From Taeniopygia guttata (taxonomy: Eukaryota; Chordata; Aves; Passeriformes; Estrildidae): a stretch of 64,000 nt of DNA. Numbering within the stretch: position 1 is the first letter of the stretch; every line of letters begins with the position of its first letter. The notes below the pieces were generated by a model, which made no database searches, had not been told where the DNA came from, and saw nothing but the letters and a program-made list of their open reading frames with translations. The stretch lies in assembly GCF_048771995.1 (NCBI RefSeq), contig NC_133028.1:6879501-6943500 (forward strand), written 5' to 3'. Both the position numbers and the translations under genes were made by a program. This document shows positions 50,901 to 61,000 of the stretch, one piece after another.

Positions 50901-53900
50901 CCTGGTTTAGAAAATGCTTAGGTTGAATAATGTGTCCAGCTGTGGAAGCTGGCGAACAAAAGGAGCAGAATCTTTAGTGCCACTGGATTTAAATGTGGTG
51001 CCTACTAATATTTTACAACTCTCCTTTGTATCCTCATGTATGTTCACAGTATGAGGCAACTGGGTGTGGTTTTTCAAGCTCTAACGAGTAGGACAAGTTG
51101 GTATTGTGCTTATACAGAACACATTCTGGTCAGTACTTGCTGCTTTATTTCAGATTTTCTAGTAGCTGATTTATTCTTTTTTCCTTAAGGTAATACTTCC
51201 CTAGGCTGAGTTCTGTAGTCACTCTTGTCTCTAAATAATGGCTCTGTAATCCAGGTTTGGTCACAGAATGGTAGTGGCAGAAAAGGTTCCAAGTCTCTAA
51301 TAGGTTTATGGCAATTAATGAGATATAAATCTTGCATCTGTCTCTTAGTCTGAGAACTTTGGTGTTCACAGTGTTCTAACAATGGTACCTGAAAATCAAA
51401 GTGAACTATAATTTAAAATTTTTATAATTGCATTGTCCAGAACACTTTCTTATATGTTCCTCTTCCATTAATTATTGGTGGGAAAAAACAATCCTCTTGG
51501 TAGAGTGCCTGTAACTTTTGAAGTCTTCTGCAGTAAAGCAAGCCAGTGCTAAGGAGCTGGGACTTTTGGCACTTTGGAGCTGTAGGAGTAATAAAAAAAC
51601 CACCACATCAAGATGCAAATTCAAGATAAAATCCTGCTTTGTAAGGAATGTAGCAGTTGCGGTTCTAAATTTTTGCATTCATAGACTCTGTTCCTGTAAA
51701 ATAAGTGTAAAAGCTGTACCTAGATGTGATTCACAATTATTCTTATGAAAACTGCTGGCTCTATAATAGGAAACAAGTGTCTGTGCAAATTACAAAAATC
51801 TCTGGTGAAGTGTATTTACTGTCAGCTCCAGTTATGGAAATAATTTTATTGTACCTTTAATTTCCCTTGTTATGACACACTAAATTGTTTCTCAATAAGT
51901 TTACTTTTATTTACTTTCAGAGTATATAGTGGAAACATTTCAACTCCTAGTCTCTTCTACAGAAAACATTCAGATTGTTTTTATGGTAGGGGAAACAAAA
52001 GATGAAAGAAGATTCAAAATCCTGTTGCACCTAGACATTCTAAGTGATATATAGTGATACTAGCTGAAATTGAAAGTTCAATTGTTCTAAATGTCATATG
52101 AACACGAACTGTGCCAGAAGACTGCATGCTGAAGAGACAGAGCACAGGAAATGGGTGCTGTTACTGCTCTTGAGTGCAGATAAGGAACTGGGAAAAAAGG
52201 GAGATTAAACACAGACTTTTTTCTGAACTGACTAGATCTCTGTCCCGCTGACTGCTCAAAATGTAACAAAAGAACTTTCTATACTAAAAAAGGTACCTCA
52301 AATTAATAGTAGCTTGTGCAAGTCTTTATTGATGCAGATTTTCAGTGTGGCATGGAAAGCTGAGTAGCAAAATACTTGCAGAAATACATTTTGGTGAACG
52401 GTAAGAAAAATGCAGTGGAGCAAAAAGAAGGCAAGAAGTTGTCTTAATACTGTCTGGCATCAGGTCTTAGAGTTGGAAATAAGTTTCTATGTTCAAAAAC
52501 ATGAGATGTCAAAACAATGGCCTCCTAGAACATCCATTTTTATCTGTGGGTCTCTAAAATACTGCAATTTTTTGTGTAAATGTTAAAAAGAAATGAGGGT
52601 TGGAGATGGAAAATTGTTATATAGGCAACTAAGCCGGTGTTAAAGCTTATTATTTGTCATGGTTTATGTGATTTGAGTTTTGGGTGGGTGTAGTGCTGGG
52701 ATTTTAGGACAAAACGTATAAGAAAAATAATTGTTTTGGCTTAGTGCCTTCTGTGATAGAGTCTTGCCCTGTCATTTGTTTAGGTCTTAGTTTGTGATAC
52801 CAAGAAACACTAAATAGATAATTTCAGTCTTGAGAAGAGGAGTCCTTTCATATCTTATCAGGATTATCCTTGTCTTTTATTACTTCTACAAATAAGCACA
52901 ACTTCTTGTAGGTAATGCAAAGTGTGGGAAAGCAAAAGCTTTGGCTCATCTTGCTTCCTCTGAACCAAACTGTTCTCTCATGGGGAATTCCAGTGGTGCT
53001 GTAGGAACCTCTTTGCTAATAGAACCCAGAAGGGCTGTGGCCCCTGGGGATACTTCCTTGCATGGAGATAATTAGAAGGAGGAAAACGGAGACCTTGATA
53101 TAATTGATTAGCAGTTATATGCTTGAAAGATTTGTAATCAAACATATACGTGATATGTACCAAACAGAGCACTGATTTGTGTTTCCTGTTTTACCTTTAA
53201 CATGGATAATCTGATTGCTATCTAAATTATACCTTTGATTAATGGAAAAGCAATCAAGATTATCATAATGACCTGAAAACTTCTCATGGACTTTTTAAAG
53301 ATTAAAGATATGTCTGAATTAAGTGTATAGCACTGGAATGTTTTTTAAAAATCCTTGTTTCTGTGAAGTAATAGAACTTCTTGTCTAAATTGTTTTTGCT
53401 ACCACTGTAGTGGAAGCAGCTTAACATTTCCCAAATCATTCCCCAGGCTGTAGACTGCTCCCATCCATGTGTTCCTAATGGCCATCAGTAGCATGGCCAT
53501 AATGGCCATTCAACTGTTCCACAAAGGTATGGGCCAAGTAGGACAGGAGACCTCGAAGACTGGTATATCTCTTAACTCAGGAAAGGAGCATTAGAGGAAA
53601 TTAACCAGTTTAGTCATACATTGTAGGCTTTTGTCACTAAAAGAAAACTTACATGGGGTTTCTCTTGGCATTCCTTAAAGTCCTTGGGGAAGTAACACTA
53701 AAAAGTAGTCTTTTATGGGAAGAGGTATGTAGGAGACTTGTTGGATTTCCTGAATAACTGTTGGTGTACTATGTATAAATTTTTCAGTAGCCAATATGCA
53801 TTGTACATGCTTTCTCTCAAAGGTAGCTTTCTCTTTTTTAATGTATTTGTGAAGGAAAGAAATGTAAAATTAGAAAGTCAGGGTCTGAAGGGTGATCTCT

Positions 53901-56900
53901 CTTACCTGTGGTTTAATTTGTAGCTTTCCTTTTGTAGGTACAAATTTATCTTCATATTCTGTTGTCCCTGGATTGTTTCCATCAATGCTTCTTACAGCCA
54001 AAGCAGGATAGGTGAACATGGTATCAGATAAGAAACTGCAGTATTTTTCCACATGTTTTTTCATAATAGAAATGTGAGCTCCTTGCTGAGAGAACTTAAA
54101 TAATGGTTTTAGCATGGGAACTCGAAGTCCAGTCAATGACCTCTAGTCCTCTGGACCTGAGGTGTTCTTTGGGCTGCATCAGATGAAACTGTCAGTCTTT
54201 CTAAGCTCTAGAGGACCTCGCTTTTTAAATACAGAAATTCGAATGACTTGCTATTTCTGCTTCAGGTGCCATACGAAACACTGAACAAACGATTCCGAGC
54301 TGCACAGAAGAACATTGATCGAGAGACCAGCCACGTGACCATGGTGGTGGCGGAGCTGGAGAAGACACTGAGCAGCTGCCCTGCTGTGGACTCAGTTGTC
54401 AGTCTCCTGGATGGAGTAGTTGAAAAACTCAGCGTTCTGAAACGCAAGGTGAGTGCTGTTCTACCTTCACTGCAGTGCTCTTTGCTTGGATTTTCTTTTC
54501 AAAATTACAGGCATTACTGGCTCTTTAAAAGCATTGCTTCACTGTGCTTAAGAAACACAACTTGGTGGTTCTTGTCTAAGTATAACAAACTTCTGTTGAG
54601 AGGTAAAATGAATACATATTTGTAGTCCTGAAAAGGACTTTCTTTACTAACAGAAAAGAAATAGTAGCAAAATGAATTGATCCGTATCAATTCCTGCTTG
54701 TCTAATGGAAAGGTTTGTGCAATTGAATTAATTGATCACTGGAATAGCAAAACAGGTAGAAGATGAAGCTGAAAAATATGAAACCCCCAGTGCAGGAATA
54801 GTTGTATGCTCTGTTGAGACTTTTCTGCAGAAGAAAGTGCAAGTTGTCCTGGATTGTTACTTGAAAATTTTTTATAAGCACTCAACTTGGAATCTGAAAG
54901 ATTCCTATGGAATAATAAGAGCCTTTTAAATAAAATTTGGCAGGATAACCTGCTTCTAGCTGTTAAGCTTGAACAAAATACAACCAGCATTTGATGCCTT
55001 TGCCACATCTTTCTTAGAGAAAGATGTGTATGTTCTCAGAAAAAGAAGTATAAGCCATCCTTATTTTGGATGGGAATATTACTCATCCCTAGAGTCATCA
55101 GAACACTTACTTGAAACAAGTCTTGCAGAAAAATGGAAATAGCTGTCGCCTGACTTGAGAGCAGTGCTTCTCCAAAAATAAATAGATGAAACGTAGAAGC
55201 AGAGTCATTTCATTGAAACTTAAATGAAATAACCAACAGATATAGATCTTGAGACAGTACTGTGTGAAGCATCAAAATACCTTGGAGGTTTGCACCATGA
55301 AAATAACGCTGTCATGTGTGTTGATTTGGGGTTTTCTGCTTGAACAAGTTAGCTAGGTGTTGAAAAGCTGTTCTGCAAAAGACTTGATAAATTAATTGCT
55401 CTTTTCATCCTCAGATTGTGAGACTTAAAGGATGTGTTTTCTTCACTTCTCTGTTACAGAAAATAGGAGCTCTTTCTGACAGAGGTGTTGTATGTTGCTT
55501 GTAGGTGTGTAGTAATGATGTGGAGGAGTAAAAGTTATTTACTTGTTAAAGCTTTGCTGACTGTGGGGGTGTGTCTGAAGGCATTGCTGAGTGTTTTGGA
55601 TGCAAAGCTCCATTTTAGTTTAATTGCTCATTTGTTTTTGACTGCATGAAGGACTCTGGGGAATCTTATAGCTACTCAGAAAGAACAAAAAGCCAAAAAA
55701 AACTATTAACCAGTAAAAGTCCTCTGAAATACAAAAGTCTTGTTTCTGCTCCAAACCCTCAACTCCCAACTGTCTTCTCTATAATCTCTGCCCCGAGCAA
55801 AATGACTGTTTTCTTTAGAGCCTTTGGACCCATGTGGGATCTCTGTTGCCTCCTGTGTTTAGACAAGGATCTTATGAACTGCTGAGATGGTCATAATAGA
55901 ATTAGATGGTTCCTTTATTTAACACCTTACTCACTCTTGAAAGAGAGCTTTAAAACACAGCAGGTTTCTTCAGTTCTGAAAATGGTCCTGGGGAAACCTA
56001 GGCCTCTGTGTTTTCCCTTTTGTATCCTGTTTACTATGTTTGTTCCCTCAAGTTCTGTTAATGTCCAGCAGGGCAAGTCCAGGTAGACTTGCTTCAGAGG
56101 GTTTTGAAAAGAATCTGTAGCCTTTCTGAACACATTAGAAGGATCAAAAAACCAGCAAGAGCTGTATAGATCCAGATATAAAGCCATATAAGAAGAACCC
56201 TTTGGAAGCAGAAAGGGTTTGTGCCTGACTGCCTCGAGTTCTTAGTTGTATTCAGAATATTTCTCAGGGTTGCCTTCACATCTGATAATAGTGCAGATAA
56301 CTAAAAAGTGAAAGTGTATATAGTCTTGAGTTAGTGTTTGCCTGCTGAAGAGACCCAGTTTATAATTCAGACAAAATACTTGTTTCCAAACTATGTTACA
56401 AAATAAAGCTGAAGTCAGCAGCGCAAGTAACTCGGACTTCAGTAGTAAAAATAACTCAGGCTACAGATGTTTACATGGATGTTATTAAGAGACTCTTGTA
56501 TAGTGACAAGTGTTTTAGATACTTGAATTTGCTATCAAGGGTCAGATCAGAGTCAGGCTTAATTGGGGAGGGGGGAAGGAAGGGCAGGGAGTAAGCTCAA
56601 TGCAAGTAAGCTTTCCTTGCAAGTTTTCTCTCATTTCACTTTGCTTTTCAAATACTGATCCTTCCAGAAGAAGTCTGTCTATGGGCAGGCATGGTAAATG
56701 CAATTAGAGCGAACCTGTGCTTCCAGAGCTGGAGCTGTACCATATATGATACTACAGTTTGAGTTCTGGAAAGGTCACTGTGTCAGCGTGGTGTGCAGAG
56801 TGGGCTGCCAAAAGTTCTGCCTGTGCCTTCCAGCCGCCAGACCTGTGCAGTCATTCAAACACAAGCCAGCAAGTTTAAAGTTACCACAGGGCATCCTAAC

Positions 56901-58084
56901 TCACTAGTGATACATTGCAGATGGGAAGGGTACTAACCATCCTCTCCTGGTTTGCCTTTACTTTAGCAGGCACATAAAAGTTCTGCCAGCTTTCTGGAGT
57001 TCTGTAGCCTGACATGGCCCAGAGTTGTCACATGCTCAGCATACTGAGTCAGCCAGCTTGGAATGATGGCTCTAAGGTTGAAGGAAAGCAACTGAGCTGA
57101 GTGTTTTAGTTTTAATTTTAAAAAAAATATTGTGGCAATACCTTGGGGGACTGGTGTGTGGTTTTTTTTGCTGGGTATGCCAATATGTTGGTGTAAAATA
57201 ATCAATCTAGTTCCTCTGGACAAATTGTGTTTTCCTAAGTAAAGCTTCTTAACAAGGGATACACGTTTCCACAGTAGCAGAATTGTATAAAATAGTACCA
57301 GTTTAACAAAACTGATGATTTTGAAAAACTGCTTTTAGATCTTTGAATTACAGGTGCCAAGAGGCCAACCAATTGTATAATTTCCATTATTGCATGACTG
57401 ATTAAAATGGCTCCAGTGTTTTAGAAGTAATGTGGGTTTACTCTGCATCACTCCTCAGTAGAACTAATACAGCAGGACAGCTGCTGGAGAAAGAAACTAT
57501 GCATAGGTTAGAGGTGGAAATTTTGCTTTTCAACTGTTTGGACCAGATGATTGCAAATTTCACAAAGCTCTTTGCAGGCTATTACAGCAGTTGCTGCCAT
57601 AGTTGGTACATTTCTGCTTTTGGATAAACTGTAAATTAAGCAGAAAAATGTATATATTCATACTGTCAAATAGATCAAAACTTACTTCTGTGCAAGAATA
57701 TTTCAGAACTGGACCAGCAATGCAGAAGCTTATGCACTGCCATAGGAAATATTTCTAAACAAGAGGCACTACTGGGAGTAGCTGTGTAACATATAAAGAA
57801 TGCTTACAAACAATTACTGTGTTTTCCTCTAAAAGGAGATTGAAAATGTGTAGCTCTTACTGTTGGTTTTTACTTTTTAGGCCGTTGAGTCAATCCAGGC
57901 TGAGGATGAAAGTGCGAAGCTCTGCAAGCGCAGGATTGAGCATCTGAAGGAGCACAGCAGTGACCAGCCAGCTGCTGCCAACATGTGGAAGAAGAAGCGC
58001 ATGGATCGTATGATGGTGGAGCATCTCCTGCGCTGTGGCTACTACAACACAGCTGTGAAACTAGCCAGACAAAGTGGGATTGAG
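36855..58084 (+). CDS. MAEA: MAEA, 5' part of the gene: three coding exons, 3' end outside the window
   Basis: E3 ubiquitin-protein transferase MAEA (macrophage erythroblast attacher; vertebrate counterpart of yeast Gid9/Fyv10). In the CTLH/GID complex it pairs with RMND5A/B as the RING heterodimer that ubiquitinates substrates. It was first described as mediating erythroblast-macrophage contact. Joining 36855-36923, 54266-54448 and 57881-58084 gives 152 residues that read as vertebrate MAEA with only a few substitutions from the human protein as I remember it (around residues 64 and 116-122). All junctions are GT-AG and phase 0. The N-terminal helical region covers about residues 24-120 and the LisH domain about 121-152. 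The CTLH domain (about 159-216 in the family), CRA region and C-terminal RING-like domain are not in the window, so the gene is cut by the window edge rather than broken. The identification rests on residue-level recognition of a very conserved protein and is close to certain. Confidence 0.97.
38949..38983. repeat. Poly-T run (35 bases) in MAEA intron 1
   Basis: Thirty-five consecutive T on the sense strand of MAEA. No retroelement body adjoins it that I can recognise. The length is probably polymorphic or imprecisely assembled. Confidence 0.93.
39980..40885 (-). mobile_element. CR1 LINE 3' fragment, about 0.9 kb
   Basis: Long antisense CR1 running from the 3' end (AGGTTAGAAAGGACCTCTGT) through CAGCTGGAGCAGGTTGCTCA and CCCTGGGCCTCTTCTGGGTT. 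It then passes GAGCCAAAACTAGACACGGC and ends near CACTCTGATCCATCATCCAG, CTCACTAATGGAGATGTCAA. It is one of the two longest copies in the window, and is antisense to MAEA. Confidence 0.9.
41164..41490 (-). mobile_element. CR1 LINE 3' fragment
   Basis: Typical antisense CR1 3' end (ACCATAGAATGGTTTGAGTT, GGAAGGGACATTAAAGATCA) followed by the block AACACTTCCAGGGAGGAGGC and GTTGGAAGCCATTCCCCCTT. It follows the previous CR1 in the same orientation after a 280-base gap, as a separate insertion with its own 3' terminus. Confidence 0.93.
46520..46840 (+). mobile_element. Degraded CR1-like fragment, sense orientation
   Basis: The order GAGAAAGGGTGTTAGAGAAC ... GGTTTCAAATTAGTTGAAAA ... AGAGTATTTCTTCACATAG ... 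GTGAAATGTCTCACAACAGG, ATGTTGCAGTGCTAAAACTC loosely follows the 3' part of old CR1-L-type elements. It is strongly diverged. Confidence 0.4.
47130..48770 (-). mobile_element. Long degraded CR1 LINE fragment, about 1.6 kb
   Basis: Antisense CR1 blocks in order: CCAGCTCACTGTCATGGTGG, ACTCTCTCCAGGTTGTCAGC, CCACCTGCTGTCCATCAGGA, then a block near TCATAAAGTTCTTGGTG, CACTGAAGGCAAGCAGTGTT, GTCAAGCTTGATTTGCATAT and GGCTGGTTGTTCCTAGTCAC. The far end is AAAGACAGAGAAGGCATTCA. This extends into what was the reverse-transcriptase coding region. No usable frame remains. It contains the G-rich tract at 47563-47584. Confidence 0.82.
47563..47584 (+). repeat. G-rich tract with quadruplex potential
   Basis: Runs of 6, 7 and 6 G separated by CA and T lie on the sense strand of MAEA intron 1, inside the long CR1 fragment. 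The tract could fold as a G-quadruplex in DNA or pre-mRNA. Confidence 0.6.
49480..49975 (-). mobile_element. CR1 LINE 3' fragment, about 0.5 kb
   Basis: Antisense CR1: GGAACTTGGACATAATTTAA, AAGCCCCATCCAGCCTGGCC, TTGAACATTTCCAGGGATGG, CACCACCCTCACAGTAGAGA, CTCCTTGTCCTGTCACTCCA, CCAACCCTCTGATCACCTTT. Well preserved along its length. Confidence 0.92.
53478..53509. repeat. Three ATGGCCAT palindromes in 32 bases
   Basis: The palindromic octamer ATGGCCAT occurs at 53478-53485, 53493-53500 and 53502-53509. Each carries a YY1-like GCCAT core on both strands. The cluster is 0.76 kb upstream of MAEA exon 2. Confidence 0.8.
54266..54448 (+). CDS. MAEA: MAEA coding exon 2 (residues 24-84)
   Basis: This 183-base exon begins [10 protein letters not shown] and ends SVLKRK. 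The acceptor is TTTCTGCTTCAG ending at 54265, after a pyrimidine-rich tract, and the donor is GTGAGT at 54449. It encodes the predicted helical segment of the N-terminal region, rich in charged and heptad-like hydrophobic residues. The length is a multiple of three and both ends are phase 0, so skipping it would keep the frame. Confidence 0.97.
54449..57880 (+). other. MAEA: MAEA intron 2 (3.4 kb)
   Basis: The intron has a canonical GTGAGT donor and a polypyrimidine-AG acceptor. I see no repeat that I can name and no additional exon. The open reading frame that runs on from exon 2 to about 54625 is simple read-through into the intron. Confidence 0.93.
57881..58084 (+). CDS. MAEA: MAEA coding exon 3 (residues 85-152, LisH domain)
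   Basis: This 204-base exon begins [10 protein letters not shown] and ends LARQSGIE. The acceptor is TTTTTACTTTTTAG ending at 57880 and the donor is GTGGGT at 58085. Residues about 121-152 form the LisH motif, with the characteristic pattern [18 protein letters not shown]. LisH mediates dimerisation in CTLH complex subunits. In vertebrate MAEA the protein continues directly into the CTLH domain (DLVNIEMF...), and that exon was not found before position 64000. Both ends are phase 0. Confidence 0.97.
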
Positions 58085-61000
58085 GTGGGTGCCACTGTGG
58101 ACTGATTGCTAACAAAATGGTAGTAGAGAGGAAGTTGGAAAATGAGAGCAAGCTGCTTTAGCCTTGTAGCAGTTATTTTTATGTATTGGTGTGCCTTCCT
58201 TGCTGATGTTTATCTGTTAATCTTTTTAAGCTTGAGTTTGTTCTCCTTACTTGGCATAAATTGGGTTTTAATGTGTTAAATAAGTCAAAATTGAAGGCAT
58301 AATTTTTAGTCACAAATTAAATGCTTTTAGATAAACACCTTTCTCTATTAAAACTCAGATTAATTCTCAAATGTCATACAAAATTTCTTTTTAGAGGCCT
58401 TTAGGCTGCCGATTAAGCAGGTGGTGGAGCTTCCCATCTGTCTAGCCCCACTCAGCTGATACATGTAGGTGACTAAACTGAGCAGAACAGCATTTCCTGA
58501 TTGTAAGATCAACTGTTCTATTGTATCATCCTACTGTTTAATGCACTAAGAGGAAGGCTGGCTTTTACTTGGGAAAAGAAATTTTTATGCAATTTGGGGT
58601 TTTTAGTAGCCATTGTATCTTGCATAATCCTAAGAACAGTTTGCTTGTTCACAATTTTGTGATTGTTGTTTTCCTTTTCACTGGTTAGATAGCTGGTTTT
58701 GCTTGGGCTCACAGTGGGTTATGAAGTGTTTGGAGTTTGTGTACTTTGGTGTAGCTACTTTGTGCAGACCAATGAATCCTGATTATGGTCCTGTGACAGC
58801 CACAAGGACGTTAAAACTGATTTTTTAAGCATATGCTCTTCGTCTAGAGAAATCATGTTTTGCAGATTTTAGGTAGCCTTTGCTATTTGGTCCTGAGTGA
58901 TCCTTGAATCTTCTTTAGATACTTCTGATTCCAGAAGACATACAACTCTTCGAGTTAAAATCTTACTCTTATAAAGATGCTTTGAGTTCTTTTACATGAC
59001 TTACATACTTTACTTTTCTTAGGTGGAATAGTTGAACACTTCTCTCATTTTGTTGGAGAAAAAGATATTTTTTACTGATGTCAAATTAGAGCATATGTAC
59101 TTGTTCTTTGTCATATAACAGGGACCTATTTGTCATGTGTCTCTTATTCCTTGGCTGCTTTACTGGTCTAATCCTGTTCAGCCAGCAGCAATTTCTGTAA
59201 ATGCCAAATAGGAAATAGCACGTAGAGGCTGAATAGAAGTGAGAGGGGAGGTGGGTTACAAAGTATTAATAGGAAATAGTCGTGAAAAAATCAGCTGAAG
59301 AGGCTGTTGTGCCTCACTAGAGATACAGCCCATGCATGTGAGTCAAAAATACCCAAGGCAATTAGCTGGGAGAACTGCAGCTTGACTGGTCAGCAGCTCT
59401 CCGACTTCTGGTAGATGTTTCCCTCTGTTTTGAGCAGGAGCTCATCTCTGCTGAATCATCATGTTGCTGTACCTACTAGGTCTGCTGAAAAGGCACTATG
59501 GAAATATTTTCACTTTCATAGCAAGCTCTATTATGCCTGATTAAGTAATGCTCAGCTTTGGTTTGGACATGAGCATGGAAGTCTGTCATGACATACTACA
59601 AGACCCTGTGGTAAAAGCATCATACTTAAAGCTTTTCATTCTCTTTGTTGACTAGAAAATTTTGTGTTAAAAAGCAAGTTTTAAATAAGATTATTTACCT
59701 TCTGCCTGCAAGCTTAACTCTTTTAATTTGCATAATATCAGAGTAACTCCAATAACACAGAACATAGCTGCATGTTGAACGCACTGAGGCAATTTTTCTT
59801 TTAGTTCGCTCAAATTATGCATTTTAGTCGGCATTAGAGTTTGTTTTGGCTTAAAGAAGATAAGGCTTCCCTCAGTTTCCCTGCTTTGCACCTGGTCTGA
59901 CCGTATGGCAATCTTCTTTATGAACAGCTTTTACAGTGTATGATACTGGGACTTGTTTGTTACATAGCATTTATGGTTTTGCTGGTTTAGTAAGACAGCA
60001 GCAGCTTTGTTTCTTTTTGTTCCTTTCTTGCTAAAGGATGTGAGTGTTGAAATGTTCTCTAATGCTTACTAATGTAACTTTGCTGTAGAGATTACAAAAT
60101 ACCATGTTATTCTTTCATCCCAAGTAATCTTTGTTTACTGTGGTCTCACCTGGCATTTTGATTAATGTCCCCACCACCACTGGGTAGACATTATGCCCTG
60201 AGGAAGAAGCTGAAAAAAGGTACTGTTCTTGTTCAGCTTGTCCAGCAGCCAGAAGTGAGGCTGGTGGACAAGTGGCCCGCTGATGTACTCTTGTGGCAAG
60301 GACAATTCAGCAGCACTCTGGGTTGCACTGATAAGCAGCAGCAGCGGAAGGGGGGCCATCCAGCCTCTCTACTCATCTTAGACCCATCTGGAGTGCTGTA
60401 CCCAGTTCTGGGCTCCCTAGCAGTCACAAGAACTTGTCAAGTCTCCCCATGCTTGGAGATGCTCAAAACCAGACTGGAATAGGAAAGATCCCAAGTAACC
60501 TGTTAGAGGTGATCCTGCTTTGAGCAGGGAGACTACACAAGTTCCAGAGGTCTGAACCTCAACCATTCTGTGATTCTGTTCCTCTGATTGTGGCTGAGGT
60601 GCCCTTTGCTGCTCTTTGGAAAGGCTGAAGGAAGCAGTTATTGGCAGTTCAGCTGTAGCTTGAGGATCCCAGGTTAAACACTTTCCAGTAGCTGTTAGAC
60701 CAGTCTTGGGAGCAAGTCCCAGCCTGCCTGATTTAACTTTCTCGTGTGGCTCCTGAATGTGAAGAGACCTGCAGAGCTGCCAAGGTGCTAAATGGTGAAG
60801 CAGGTCAGGAAGGATTCTGCTTCAGTGACCAAAGGGCCATTAAATCATCCCTATGTTTGAGCAAACTGTCTGCTGTGTACTATTGGCAAAGATTGACTGT
60901 GTGCCATAGTGTCCAATTCTAGTAGTTTTTGATGGTCTGTGACAAATTTGAGGCTATTTTCTAAATTAATTACCTCTATAGGAATGATGGGCTATAAAAT

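Larger units (their letters stand above)
36924..54265 (+). other. MAEA: MAEA intron 1 (17.3 kb)
   Basis: The first intron runs from the GTGGGT donor to the CAG acceptor before exon 2. Its first 0.5 kb is still CpG island. It holds one 35-base T run, five CR1 fragments (four antisense and one sense to MAEA), a G-rich tract, and a cluster of ATGGCCAT palindromes 0.8 kb before exon 2. Between these, at 37.5-38.9, 39.0-39.98, 41.5-46.5, 48.8-49.5 and 50.0-53.4 kb, I see only AT-rich unique-looking sequence with no supported exon. Confidence 0.93.

Noticed and set aside
54248..54625. 125-codon continuous frame containing exon 2
   Set aside because: The MAEA match stops exactly at the GTGAGT donor. 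The part after 54448 is intron read-through, and the part before 54266 lies before the acceptor.
60165..60482. 105-codon + strand frame
   Set aside because: Most of it lies within a sense CR1 LINE fragment with an internal deletion and it is not a host gene.
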